Part shown: positions 1-8,060 of the stretch, piece after piece
How positions within the stretch are numbered: position 1 is the stretch's first letter
Layout: every line of letters begins with the position of its first letter
NCBI RefSeq assembly: GCF_018448495.1
Contig: NZ_CP049902.1
Location: 2,790,001 to 2,854,000 of the forward strand
Source of the DNA: Psychrobacter sp. WY6
GTDB lineage: Bacteria; Pseudomonadota; Gammaproteobacteria; Pseudomonadales; Moraxellaceae
Length of the DNA: 64,000 nt
Direction of reading: 5' to 3'
Translations under genes and position numbers: made by a program
The notes under the pieces: generated by a model
Told to the model about the DNA's origin: nothing
Databases searched by the model: none
Seen by the model: only the letters and a program-made list of their open reading frames with translations

Positions 1-104
1 AAAGCAAAGCTTTTGGAATATAGATTACAACAATCTGTTATATCACAGATGAAGGCTAGGATAATATGCCAATTTACTATCTTTTACTTTTTTCATACTA
101 ACTG

Positions 105-132
105 TTGACACGTTCAAAAAACTGCGTATAAT
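105..132 (+). promoter_or_regulatory. promoter of tRNA-Gly
   Basis: A TTGACA -35 (105-110) and a TATAAT -10 (127-132) lie 16 bp apart, both matching the sigma-70 consensus. The -10 box is about 38 bp before the tRNA, as expected for a stable-RNA promoter. Confidence 0.85.
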
Positions 133-169
133 ACGCCTTCATCAACTGACGATAGTTAATTGATAATTA

Positions 170-244
170 GCGGGAATAGCTCAGTGGTAGAGCATAACCT
201 TGCCAAGGTTGGGGTCGAGAGTTCGAATCTCTTTTCCCGCTCCA
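170..244 (+). tRNA. tRNA-Gly(GCC)
   Basis: The acceptor stem GCGGGAA (170-176) pairs with TTCCCGC (234-240), followed by discriminator T and an encoded CCA (242-244). The anticodon loop TTGCCAA (200-206) carries GCC at 202-204, which reads glycine codons GGC and GGT. The T-loop GTTCGAATC is canonical. An integrase gene lies 1.1 kb downstream, so the 3' end of this tRNA is a plausible attachment site for the element, but I found no second copy of the tRNA 3' end in the window. Confidence 0.97.
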
Positions 245-251
245 AATACTT

Positions 252-284
252 AAAAAGCCTCACTTAACAGTGAGGCTTTTTTTT
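252..284 (+). terminator. terminator after tRNA-Gly
   Basis: The stem AAAAAGCCTCACT (252-264) pairs with AGTGAGGC plus a T8 tract (269-284) across a short TAAC loop. It is a strong intrinsic terminator. The same GCCTCACT/AGTGAGGC stem recurs at 33.4 kb and 47.85 kb. Confidence 0.9.
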
Positions 285-299
285 GTCCAATTTTCGGGG

Positions 300-717
300 C
301 TTGTAGAAGATATTTTGAAAAATCTTTTCCAATCTAGTTAAGTTTAGCTACTCAATCAAAAAGCTCATTTTCAGTGCGGTGCCCATTTGGTGCCTAAACC
401 GTGCCCTGCCCTGAAATTGCATATACGAATCTGACCACAACCTAGCTATTTTTAGTTCAAAAACCATCATGACACCTAACCTAGTGAATTTGGCACTATG
501 CTGATTTTTGAACCCAACCTCAATTCAGCAAAAAACGTGTTTCTCAGATGCTTAGTTTTTGGAAATACGTTTCAAATTTATAGTATTTTTACTGGTCTTC
601 ACTTAAAAAGCGATGACTACAACCTAACAATAAAAAATTTATTAAGCCTCGTAAGCATCTTTTGGCTCTAGTAAACCTTTAGCTAGAAATTTCCTATCAC
701 CTATAGCGACAGTTAAT
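300..717. other. gene-free stretch between tRNA and XRE gene
   Basis: No convincing ORF or RNA is visible. The only structure noticed is a short duplicated GGTGCC (377-396 area). If an integrative element sits at the tRNA, its left junction should fall within 244-717, but no duplicated att core could be found by eye. Confidence 0.5.
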
Positions 718-951
718 TTACTCTTCTAAAGAGTCGTCCTCACCAAGTTCATCTGGAACGTATTTCAAAATATCCCCTGGCGTTACTTCTAATACATTAC
801 ATAGCTTGCTCAAAGTATCGAACTCAATTCTAGTCGTATCATCGTTATAGATCCTATGCAGCGTCGATTTACTGATATCTGTCATTCTCACTAAATCTGC
901 CACACGCAACCTTCTTTCTGCCAAAAGAACAGGTAAGTTACATGAAATCAC
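718..951 (-). CDS. XRE-family HTH transcriptional regulator, 77 aa
   Basis: This small Cro/XRE-type DNA-binding protein is essentially one helix-turn-helix domain. Residues 14-40 (RLRVADLVRMTDISKSTLHR) fit the HTH, followed by LCNVLEVTPGDILKY, the typical fifth helix of the HTH_26/YozG-like group. The tail is acidic. It is divergent from the excisionase-like gene at 1072, with a near-perfect inverted repeat between them. The layout resembles a phage-type repressor switch controlling the integrase operon. That role is inferred from position; the fold assignment is firm. Confidence 0.85.
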   Translation of the reverse strand: MISCNLPVLLAERRLRVADLVRMTDISKSTLHRIYNDDTTRIEFDTLSKLCNVLEVTPGDILKYVPDELGEDDSLEE

Positions 952-963
952 AATAAATTCCTT

Positions 964-990
964 ATTGGTAAGTAAAAAGTACTTGCCAAT
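964..990. promoter_or_regulatory. inverted-repeat operator in the XRE/excisionase divergent promoter
   Basis: ATTGGTAAGTA (964-974) and TACTTGCCAAT (980-990) form 11-bp arms with one mismatch around a 5-bp spacer. Further on, TTGGCAAC (around 1019) repeats half of the motif. A likely -10 (GATAAT or TATAGT, 1002-1013) lies just downstream, so a bound repressor would block the excisionase-integrase promoter. This is the natural candidate site for the 77-aa XRE protein. Confidence 0.65.
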
Positions 991-1071
991 GACTACTTTT
1001 CTGATAATATAGTACTCGTTGGCAACAACAAAGTGTTTATTAAAAACTATTTAACTGACTGGAGAACTATT

Positions 1072-1287
1072 ATGTCACAGACTTATCTCACTACTCAAGA
1101 ATTAGCCGATCGTATCAAATACGATGCACGTACTATCCGTAACCAACTTAAGGACACTGTTTTGATTGAGAATATTCATTACATACGCCCTTTTGGTGGT
1201 CGTAAGATTCTGTATGTATGGGAGCGTATCGAAGAGGATATGTGTAAGCCGGTGATGAGCGCTATTAACGGTATGGCACTTCAATAA
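1072..1287 (+). CDS. small excisionase/AlpA-like DNA-binding protein, 71 aa
   Basis: The ATG at 1072 is chosen because GGAG (1061-1064) sits 7 nt upstream; an upstream in-frame ATG at 1033 lacks a ribosome site. The protein begins with TYLTTQELADRI, the hallmark of winged-HTH MerR/Xis-type domains, and continues with a basic region around GGRKILYVW. Such proteins commonly act as recombination directionality factors or integrase activators next to tyrosine integrases. It ends 16 bp before the integrase start, so the two genes form one transcription unit. The exact family is not certain. Confidence 0.7.
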   Translation: MSQTYLTTQELADRIKYDARTIRNQLKDTVLIENIHYIRPFGGRKILYVWERIEEDMCKPVMSAINGMALQ

Positions 1288-1303
1288 TAGAAGGAGGTTT
1301 ATT

Positions 1304-2548
1304 ATGGCTACTATACAAGGACGGTTTGGCAAACTAATTGCCGACTTCTACTACCTAGGTATACGTTGTCGAGAAAAGACTAGCTTGGAAGACAACCCAG
1401 CTAACAGAAAAAAATTAGCGACTGTTTTGAAAAAAATGGAAGCAGAAATAACCCTAGGCATCTTTGACTATGGCACCTACTTTCCGAAGAGTACGCGTTT
1501 AAAAGAGATGACAGCACTGGTTGATAGAGCGGAAGCTTGTATCAGTCGCAACCCTACCTTTAGGCAGTTTGTCGATATTTGGTATGAGGAGAAGAAGATT
1601 GAGTGGCGGCCGAGCTATCGGCAAAAGACGCAGATTATTTTGAGCAAGTACTTATTACCTGAGTTTGGTGGTAAAGCGGTACATGCGATAAAAAAACCAG
1701 ACTTGCTGACCTTCCGTAGCTCCCTCGCCAAAGTTCGTTACGGTAAAGATAGTCAGTCAAGTCTGTCAGTAGCACGAATCAATCAGATCATGATACTTCT
1801 TCGTATGATACTAGAAGAAGCATCAGATCGCCATGAGTTTGAGATGCCTTATAAAAATATTAAGAACCTCAAGCAAGCGCGTCCTGATGTAAATCCTTTT
1901 ACATTGAGTGAGGTGTGGCTGATATTAAAGCATGTCCGTGCTGATTATAGGCCCTACTACACCATCCGCTTCTTTACAGGGATGCGTACCAGTGAGATTG
2001 ATGGGCTGAAGTGGGACTGCATTAACTTTGATCGGCGTGAGATCAGTATTCGCGGTGCATTAGTGAATGGGGAGATGGGTCCAACGAAGACGTTAGGCTC
2101 ACAACGTGATATTGCGATGTCGCAGTTGGTCTATGACGCACTACAAGAGCAGAAGGCACGCACCTTTGGTAAGTCTGAGTTTGTGTTTTGCAACTTACAA
2201 GGTAATCCCATGGAGTACCGTAATGTGAACAGGCGGGTATGGAAACCCACCCTTGCCCTACTCGGCCTCAAACACCGGCGTGCTTATCAAACTCGACACA
2301 CGGCAGCGACGCTTTGGCTCGCTGCTGGTGAGAATCCTGAGTGGATTGCTCGGCAGATGGGTCACAGTAGTACGGAGATGCTGTTTCGGGTGTATAGCCG
2401 CTATGTACCTGACATTACCCGTCAGGATGGCTCTGCGATGGATAATTTGCTACTAGCTAGCAAGGAGAAGCTGACCAGCGCATCGAATAGCTCTGAGGCT
2501 GAAGCACTCATCAGGAATAAACAGACTGACAAGGAGACGTCACAATGA
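1304..2548 (+). CDS. tyrosine-type site-specific recombinase (integrase), 414 aa
   Basis: This is a phage/island integrase with a strong AAGGAGG site just before the ATG. Residues 1-60 (IQGRFGKLIADFYYLGIRCR) look like the arm-binding domain often called DUF3596. Residues about 85-175 form the SAM-like core-binding domain. The catalytic domain has Arg228 (FTGMRTSEIDGLKW), Arg331 and His332 (YQTRHTAATLW, with Tyr in place of the usual box-II first His), His354 (MGHSS) and the nucleophile Tyr364 (FRVYSRY). The length is normal and the reading frame intact, so it is probably functional. The likely target is the tRNA-Gly upstream. The stop overlaps the start of the next ORF (ATGA). Confidence 0.92.
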   Translation: MATIQGRFGKLIADFYYLGIRCREKTSLEDNPANRKKLATVLKKMEAEITLGIFDYGTYFPKSTRLKEMTALVDRAEACISRNPTFRQFVDIWYEEKKIEWRPSYRQKTQIILSKYLLPEFGGKAVHAIKKPDLLTFRSSLAKVRYGKDSQSSLSVARINQIMILLRMILEEASDRHEFEMPYKNIKNLKQARPDVNPFTLSEVWLILKHVRADYRPYYTIRFFTGMRTSEIDGLKWDCINFDRREISIRGALVNGEMGPTKTLGSQRDIAMSQLVYDALQEQKARTFGKSEFVFCNLQGNPMEYRNVNRRVWKPTLALLGLKHRRAYQTRHTAATLWLAAGENPEWIARQMGHSSTEMLFRVYSRYVPDITRQDGSAMDNLLLASKEKLTSASNSSEAEALIRNKQTDKETSQ

Positions 2549-2768
2549 CAATCATCAATTATGAAGAGCTGTTTGCTGAACTTAAACCTGACGGTGCAAT
2601 CAGTGAGGATGCGAATAAGATTGCTAATGCATTGATGCGTGAGTTTATATTTCATCGGGTCATAACCTCGCACGCTTCTTAGGAGTAAAGCACTGTTTTG
2701 CTAATGATATGGCGATGCGTGTGTGGGTTCAGAAGCGCTTGGAGGTGGATCTTGACTATGTTGATTGA
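2545..2768 (+). pseudogene. frameshifted small island protein
   Basis: An ORF starts at 2545, overlapping the integrase stop, and reads 45 aa (starts MTIINYEELFAELK) before a stop at 2682. The next frame continues plausibly as GHNLARFLGVKHCF, then DMAMRVWVQKRLEVD, to a stop at 2768. Joining the frames near 2660 gives a protein of about 74 aa typical of genes found downstream of island integrases. A single indel therefore splits it, whether mutational or a sequencing error. I do not know its function. Confidence 0.55.
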
Positions 2769-2838
2769 GGATATGCGTTGTCAGCTTCAAAGCGAGCTTT
2801 ATGAGCTACTACCGCACTCTGACTATGTCGGCTACTAA
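2758..2838 (+). CDS. possible 26-aa ORF
   Basis: ATG at 2758 to TAA at 2838 (starts MLIEDMRCQLQ) overlaps the end of the preceding broken ORF by 11 nt, and its stop overlaps the ribosome site of the next gene. Tight overlap on both sides suggests translational coupling, but the peptide is short and unrecognised. Confidence 0.3.
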   Translation: MLIEDMRCQLQSELYELLPHSDYVGY

Positions 2839-2848
2839 GGAGAATGTA

Positions 2849-3166
2849 ATGAGTGTAAAACTTCAGCCGAATATGACGCAGAACGCACGAGATCTAAAAA
2901 TCTGTGAGGATTACTGGGCATATGATAATCAAAGCGACTACGTTAAGCACGTAAAAGCGCTTTGTCAGACGTATGAGATTAGCCCTCAAGTACTATTCAA
3001 GACAATCGGTGAGTGTTTTGCTTATTTAGATGATGTGCTTTGTGAGTACTGCGGCTATGTGTGCCCTTTACAGATACCAGCAGACATTCCGTATATGCGC
3101 TCAAAAGAGCGTTGGTGCTGTGAGGTATGTGAGCATGCTGTGTGGCGCGAACCTAATCATAGATAA
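2849..3166 (+). CDS. hypothetical protein with C-terminal zinc-ribbon-like cysteines, 105 aa
   Basis: The ATG at 2849 has AAGGAG (2837-2842) 6 nt upstream, which decides the start over an in-frame ATG at 2765. The C-terminal half contains CEYCGYVC (two CxxC pairs) and, 20-odd residues on, WCCEVCEH, a spacing compatible with a zinc-binding knuckle. The N-terminal half is soluble and mixed-charge (YWAYDNQSDYVKHVKALCQ). It is the last gene of the integrase unit and is followed by a strong terminator. I do not recognise a family; a nucleic-acid-binding accessory role would be a guess. Confidence 0.7.
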   Translation: MSVKLQPNMTQNARDLKICEDYWAYDNQSDYVKHVKALCQTYEISPQVLFKTIGECFAYLDDVLCEYCGYVCPLQIPADIPYMRSKERWCCEVCEHAVWREPNHR

Positions 3167-3180
3167 GTCGTTCAAATTTT

Positions 3181-3213
3181 AAAGCCAGACAGCTTAGGTT
3201 GTCTGGCTTTTTT
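3181..3213 (+). terminator. terminator ending the integrase unit
   Basis: AAAGCCAGACA (3181-3191) pairs with TGTCTGGCTTT across a 7-nt loop and runs into a T6 tract (to 3213). It lies 15 bp after the stop of the zinc-ribbon-like ORF. Confidence 0.9.
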
Positions 3214-3393
3214 GTGGGCAGCAGATCTTCTCTTAAATACAGCTTAAATTTAGTGTGCCACTACAACGTCGAGATGGTTTATTTTTTGGTCAAGATAGCC
3301 CAAGCTAAGACTTCTAAAAAAGGTAGAGGGTAGTATGAGCCCAGTTTAGGCTAAAAACTTGGCTTTAAAAGATAAATACAGGAAAAAGTTAGT

Positions 3394-3960
3394 TTAAAAT
3401 TGACTGTAGTCCACTTTAACGAGTTTAGATTCCTGAACCTTTTTTAGTTTGAATGTCTTAGTCTTTTCATCCCAAATGTTGACATAATAGGTGATAAGTT
3501 GTTTACCGATGGTTTCGTTGACTTGCTCGCCTTCACAATTGCGGCTGATAAATAAGCGGCTATTGGGATAGAAAGCCAAACGCTCGTTGTCATCAAGTTC
3601 TGCGCCGTCTGCGAAGCATTCTGCGCCACTTTCATAAGGGGTTACACTATCCTCAGTTTCACCCAGTGGGATACCGTATACTTTGCCAGTACGTTTATCA
3701 ATCATAGCCCCTGATACACAGCTTGTACCACAGCCCCAGGTTGTTACGATATAGTTACCCGCGAAGTTAATTTCACCATCTTTATGAGCTGCTTTCAGTC
3801 GAGTACGAAAAGAGCTCCAGTCACCTAATTTTAAGGGTGCTTGTTTAGCGTTATAGATTTTAGCAGGGTATTTTTCAAAGCTGTAACCAGCGATGGTTTC
3901 AGCATGAGAAGTAGAGATACAAGCCAAGGCAAAACAAAGATAAGCCGCAAGATTTTTCAT
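3394..3960 (-). CDS. secreted hypothetical protein, 188 aa
   Basis: An N-terminal signal peptide (KNLAAYLCFALACISTSHA, cleavage after about residue 20) directs export, so the protein is probably periplasmic. The core holds FAGNYIVTTWGCGTSCVSGA, a motif recurring in small secreted proteins of many Gammaproteobacteria, plus two more cysteines (ECFADG, RNCEGE) that could form disulfides. The C-terminus is Lys-rich. No catalytic motif is recognised. The gene is monocistronic with an AT-rich region upstream. Function unknown; the export prediction is solid. Confidence 0.8.
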   Translation of the reverse strand: MKNLAAYLCFALACISTSHAETIAGYSFEKYPAKIYNAKQAPLKLGDWSSFRTRLKAAHKDGEINFAGNYIVTTWGCGTSCVSGAMIDKRTGKVYGIPLGETEDSVTPYESGAECFADGAELDDNERLAFYPNSRLFISRNCEGEQVNETIGKQLITYYVNIWDEKTKTFKLKKVQESKLVKVDYSQF

Positions 3961-4116
3961 AAGAATTCCTTTTTTAATAGCGGTCAGTACAGAAAACGGA
4001 AATTATAGTACGGTAATTACATTTGTTTAATTCTACATAAATTAAGTTAAATAATTTTTCTAAAATTACTTATTAAAATAATAACCTGATAAGGTTTGGT
4101 CAAGTCTTACAAGCTC

Positions 4117-4241
4117 TATATTGAGCTTAAATACAATCAAACTATAATTCAAAAGGATTTGGGGATAAAATCACCTAGACAGGTTTATCATGAGTTTTAT
4201 TGCAACGCCGCTTGATTAAAATCTCCCAAGTTTGGTTCTAG
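4117..4241 (+). mobile_element. fossil 3' end of an IS3-family element
   Basis: Reading + from 4117, a 32-codon frame to TGA at 4213-4215 matches the C-terminus of the IS3-family OrfB at 11.1 kb: YIELKYNQT, QKDLGIKSPRQV and a final NAA, against YIELYYNQT, QKGLGYKSPRQV and QAA. Directly after, 4218-4241 reversed matches the terminal repeat of that element (TAGAACCAAACTTGGGAG against TAGAACTAAACTTGGGAG). Everything upstream of 4117 is gone, so this is an inactive remnant of an older, related insertion. Confidence 0.85.
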
Positions 4242-4351
4242 GGACTTAATAGCATACCCCAGTTATCTTTTTTCAAATACAGGCTTAACAAGATCACCAA
4301 ATAGTATTTGAATAATTAATTCTCATTGTTTACGCATTGATATAGATATGA

Positions 4352-4921
4352 CTAGCTTTCAAAATGAGAAACAGACTTAGCACTACTTGTCGACGTACTT
4401 TCTATGGTATTTAAATTGCCAGCTATGCTAGCTTTAACGTTACTTGAATTGGTAGATGAGGGCGTGAGCCACAGCACCATGATCATGCCTAGTAGAACAA
4501 AAGTAACACCTACTAAACGGCCAGCATTTATCTCTTTCACCGGTAAATTCATAAGACCGTACTGGTCTAATATTAATGAAATAAGCATTTGACCTGCTAT
4601 CACGCAAACAATAAAGCGAGTTGCGCCTAAGCGAGGGACTAGAATTAATGCGGATGTAATATAGATGACGCCAGCTATGCCACCAAACCAGACCCACATT
4701 GGTAATTGTCTGATTTCACTCAATATGGGCGTAGGGACACGCATAGAAAGAATGACAGGTATCGCTATAAGTACACTCACCAATAACGACACTACCGTTG
4801 CCCAAAGAGGATGTCCAAGAGCACGGCCTAGCTCAGCGTTACTTGCAGCTTGGAGAGGGACTAAAGCGCCAGCAACTAAGGCGATAAAGGCAAAAGAGAT
4901 GCCAGTAAGCGATATATTCAT
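4352..4921 (-). CDS. DMT-superfamily YdcZ/DUF606-type transporter, 189 aa
   Basis: This small membrane protein has about five predicted transmembrane helices (residues 7-28, 40-60, 73-95, 103-120, 137-153) and the family start of long hydrophobic runs with VPLQAASNAELGR after helix 1, characteristic of the YdcZ (DUF606) branch of drug/metabolite transporters. These act as homo- or heterodimeric small transporters; the substrate is unknown. The hydrophilic Ser/Thr/Asn-rich tail (about residues 155-189) is unusual. The gene is divergent from a LysR regulator 95 bp away, which probably controls it. Confidence 0.85.
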   Translation of the reverse strand: MNISLTGISFAFIALVAGALVPLQAASNAELGRALGHPLWATVVSLLVSVLIAIPVILSMRVPTPILSEIRQLPMWVWFGGIAGVIYITSALILVPRLGATRFIVCVIAGQMLISLILDQYGLMNLPVKEINAGRLVGVTFVLLGMIMVLWLTPSSTNSSNVKASIAGNLNTIESTSTSSAKSVSHFES

Positions 4922-5016
4922 ACGTTTGCTCCAGATTTATTTAATTTTCTGGAATAATTATTTCATATTAAAAATTTGAATTGAAATTATTGTTTTTTTA
5001 CTTCACTATTCGTTAT

Positions 5017-5940
5017 ATGAATAACTTAAGACGTATTGACCTTAATTTGCTCGTGACGTTGCACGCATTATTAGTAGAAAAGCACGTATCACGAGCCGCT
5101 CTCCGGTTACATAAAAGTCAGCCGGCAGTTAGCCACGCACTGGCCCATTTACGTACCCTATTTGATGACCCTCTATTGGTTCGACGTTCAGGAAAATTGG
5201 AATTGACTTCGCGAGCGAGCGAGTTAATCCTGCCGTTGACTGATGTTCTAGAGCAGCTCGGTGCGTTGATTGAGACCCCAGAATTTAATCCTCTCAGTGC
5301 GAAGCGAGTATTTCGTCTGGCTATGTCTGACTATGGCGCGCGTGTATTTATGCCGAGTTTGGTGCGCTCATTAAGAGTGCTTGCGCCTGGCATTGAGCTT
5401 GAGGTGAGTCAAGGAAGCCGCGAAGCGATGATGGCGGATGTGTTCGATGGTGAAACTGACATGGCTTTCGGTGTATTCCCAGATAAAGTGCCAGAAGCGC
5501 TTCGTATGCACACCTTGTTTGTTGAGTCTTTTGCTTGTTTAGCAGACAAAAAAACTTTGCCAGAGACTGGTATTCTCGATAAAGATAGTTGGTTAGCTCG
5601 ACCGCATATCCTCGTTGCCATGCAATCAGGTGCTAATAATGAGATTGAACGTGCACTTAGTGGCGCAGGATTAAGTCGCGATGTTGTAATGACTTTGCCA
5701 CATTGGGGAATTGCCAATCAATTAGTGGCTGGTACTGACCTGATTTTGACAGCGGCGCGGCGTAGCTTTGATATGACTGATAGCAACTCACAGGTTAAAA
5801 TATTTGAACCGCCTTTTCCAATTGAATCATTCGATTTTAAATTACTATGGCATCAACGCCGTGAGGGTGATGCGGCGCATAACTGGCTGAGGCAATTAAT
5901 TATTAGTCTGCTCAATTCAGAACTTAACGAAAGAAGTTAG
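5017..5940 (+). CDS. LysR-family transcriptional regulator, 307 aa
   Basis: The N-terminal winged HTH (RRIDLNLLVTLHALLVEKHV, then RAALRLHKSQPAVSHALAHL) is followed by a long effector-binding domain (from about residue 90) ending in LLWHQRREGDAAHNWLR. This is the NodD/YbdO-like subgroup, which usually reads RIDLNLL near its start; that motif favours ATG 5017 over the upstream in-frame start at 4981. It is divergent from the YdcZ-type transporter gene, the classical arrangement for local LysR control. The inducer is unknown. Confidence 0.9.
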   Translation: MNNLRRIDLNLLVTLHALLVEKHVSRAALRLHKSQPAVSHALAHLRTLFDDPLLVRRSGKLELTSRASELILPLTDVLEQLGALIETPEFNPLSAKRVFRLAMSDYGARVFMPSLVRSLRVLAPGIELEVSQGSREAMMADVFDGETDMAFGVFPDKVPEALRMHTLFVESFACLADKKTLPETGILDKDSWLARPHILVAMQSGANNEIERALSGAGLSRDVVMTLPHWGIANQLVAGTDLILTAARRSFDMTDSNSQVKIFEPPFPIESFDFKLLWHQRREGDAAHNWLRQLIISLLNSELNERS

Positions 5941-6305
5941 CAGAGCCACCTAAAATAATGACTCAATCTAACAACGTATACTTATTAGCAATCATAGCCT
6001 GCTGATCATAAATGTGTTCATAGCGCTTTCTGACCTATGCTGTTAAATATGTAGAAAATAACATTAATATTTCGATGACTGTACATTCCACTTGATCAAT
6101 TTAATGAGCTGATAATTGCTGAACTGATTTAATCAGTTCGGTACCTTAGTGAGGACTTGTATATTAGGCTGTAGGCTACTGATATCTTCCGTAAGGTATG
6201 GAATTACGGCTTACTTGTAATGCACATTAATTAAGCTTTTCGAGGATAAGTTCAATTGTTTTCGATTACCTACTATTTATCTCTACATAAAGATATTTTT
6301 TATAT
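5941..6305. other. intergenic stretch with a small perfect hairpin
   Basis: No ORF is supported. The notable feature is GAACTGATT-T-AATCAGTTC (6121-6139), a perfect 9-bp inverted repeat with a 1-nt centre. It has no T tract, so it looks more like an operator or a transcript-end hairpin for the flanking convergent LysR and MarR genes than a classical terminator. Confidence 0.5.
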
Positions 6306-6824
6306 CTAAACAATAGGCAGGTTATTCTCAATTTTCTTTAATAATAAATTGAGAATAAGTAGCTCTTCCTCACTCATATCACTCATCAAGTCATTCTCCA
6401 ATTGCACGTGTGATGCGACGGCTCTATCAATCAATTCAAGACCTTTTGGGGTTAGTTTGACTAATAAGCTTCGTTTGTCCTCTGGGTTATCAATGCGCTC
6501 AATAAGTTCCTTCTTTTCTAAATGCTGTAAGCGATTGGTCATCGTACCAGAACTCACCATCATGCTATCAAATAAAACGGTTGGGCTCATTAGATATGGG
6601 GTGCCTGTGCGTCGTAATGTCGCCAACACATCAAATTCCCAATGTGATATTTTATAATTTATCTTATAGTTAGCAGATAGCTTTCGCATTAATATTACTT
6701 CTAACCGCTTTATACGCCCTATGGTCTCCATTGCTAACAAGCTATCAGTAGCAAATCCTTGGTTTTGCCACTGACTAATAATCTTCTGTACTGCATCTTC
6801 TTGTGTACACCCTTCAGTTTGCAT
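6306..6824 (-). CDS. MarR-family transcriptional regulator, 172 aa
   Basis: This is a dimeric winged-HTH repressor. The recognition part spans VLFDSMMVSSGTMTNRLQHL, followed by the wing ERIDNPEDKRSLLVKLTPKG (about residues 110-135), the diagnostic MarR signature. N- and C-terminal helices form the dimer interface. It is divergent from an EamA-type transporter, and a perfect 18-bp palindrome in the intergenic region is its probable operator. The likely role is ligand-relieved repression of itself and the transporter. Confidence 0.92.
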   Translation of the reverse strand: MQTEGCTQEDAVQKIISQWQNQGFATDSLLAMETIGRIKRLEVILMRKLSANYKINYKISHWEFDVLATLRRTGTPYLMSPTVLFDSMMVSSGTMTNRLQHLEKKELIERIDNPEDKRSLLVKLTPKGLELIDRAVASHVQLENDLMSDMSEEELLILNLLLKKIENNLPIV

Positions 6825-6927
6825 TGATTTACTCCTCGGTATGATCAGAATATTTATGATTTTGGAGATATTAAAACTTCTATTTCTACTGAAAATTCCT
6901 CATAAGCAGTAATAATAGCAATATTAT

Positions 6928-6945
6928 TATCTTGACATCAAGATA
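6928..6945. promoter_or_regulatory. MarR operator palindrome
   Basis: TATCTTGA-CA-TCAAGATA is a perfect 8-bp inverted repeat with a 2-bp centre. TATAAT (6946-6951) begins immediately after it, and a weaker repeat GATAT..ATATC follows at 6952-6965. This places the site over the promoter of the transporter at 6995. MarR-type dimers bind palindromes of this size, so it is the obvious site for the divergent MarR protein. Confidence 0.75.
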
Positions 6946-6994
6946 TATAATGATATTCTGATATCAAGGCCATTTTAGGCCGTTAGGATATTAT

Positions 6995-7954
6995 ATGACT
7001 AAATTTACAGAGCGAAATGGCTCTGCTTGTAAAAGTGTATGGCTAGTTCCTTTAACTTGTCTTCTAGTTGGAGGTGCGTTACTTGGTATCTCTACCAACG
7101 TTGCAAAATATGCGGGTGAAATAGGTTTGTCTCCGCTTGCCTTTTTATTGTGGTCAATTGCTGGTGCTGCCACAATCTTGTTAGTTATTGCGTTACTACT
7201 CCATGAACTTCCACCCCTCAATAAACGCAGCTTTGAATATTACTTTATCTCTGCTTTGGTCAGCGTTGCAGGCTCTAACTTACTTTTCTTTTCCGCTATT
7301 CCCCATGTCGGTGCCGGTTTTGTAGCCCTAATCATTTCCTTACCACCGCTTCTCACCTATCTTGGGGCACTAGCATTAGGGATGGAGCGATTTCAGACTG
7401 TTCGAGCTCTTGGGGTTGCAGCTGCACTTGCCGGTGCAGGTGTCCTAGCTGCCCGTAAATTTTCTGCACCAGATGCCAGTGTGTTTTGGATTTTGATAGC
7501 ACTCTGTGGCCCTGTTTTGCTCGCTATTGGTAACCTCTATCGTACATTGCGTTGGCCGGAAGGAGCGTCTCCCAATGCGCTTGCTCCAGGCATGCTTATT
7601 GCGGCTGTAGTCTTACTTGGCGCAACAAGCCTCCTACCGAACTTCTCACTGACTGTTCCACTGGGAGGTTTCCTGCCACTTGGTTTAATTACCTTACAGG
7701 CCTTCATATTCGCCGGTCAGTTTCAATTAGTTTCTACTCAAAAACGGGTGGCCCGGTTTTTATTAAGCTTATTAGGATCTGTTGGAGCAATTGTAGGTGT
7801 CCCTGTCGCTGTTTTTTTACAAGGTGAATCTCCACCGGACGGGCTCATTCTAGGCGCCTCTTTGATTGCACTCGGTGTAGCACTTGTTACATGGGGTGGT
7901 ATGAAAATGATGACACTATCGAAACAAAAACTTGAAGTGCCTGATAAGACCTGA
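6995..7954 (+). CDS. EamA/DMT-family transporter, 319 aa
   Basis: Ten transmembrane helices fit the sequence, in two five-helix halves (EamA domains at roughly 15-145 and 160-300). Tandem EamA proteins export metabolites, amino acids or drugs across the inner membrane; the substrate cannot be read from sequence. The frame is intact and the length normal. It is divergent from the MarR repressor with its palindromic operator at the promoter, which suggests induction by a small toxic ligand. A nitroreductase-like gene follows 106 bp downstream and may be co-expressed. Confidence 0.88.
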   Translation: MTKFTERNGSACKSVWLVPLTCLLVGGALLGISTNVAKYAGEIGLSPLAFLLWSIAGAATILLVIALLLHELPPLNKRSFEYYFISALVSVAGSNLLFFSAIPHVGAGFVALIISLPPLLTYLGALALGMERFQTVRALGVAAALAGAGVLAARKFSAPDASVFWILIALCGPVLLAIGNLYRTLRWPEGASPNALAPGMLIAAVVLLGATSLLPNFSLTVPLGGFLPLGLITLQAFIFAGQFQLVSTQKRVARFLLSLLGSVGAIVGVPVAVFLQGESPPDGLILGASLIALGVALVTWGGMKMMTLSKQKLEVPDKT

Positions 7955-8060
7955 ATTTAAAAAGTTTGATTTCCTTTGTAAGTTTATTCAATAAGCTTGA
8001 CCAACCTTAATCACACGATATAAATAACATTCTATTTAACAAAATTTAAAAGGATAAAAT

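Noticed and set aside
170..3213. Complete genomic island with mapped att sites
   Set aside because: The tRNA 3' end was not found repeated in the window, so boundaries cannot be supported.
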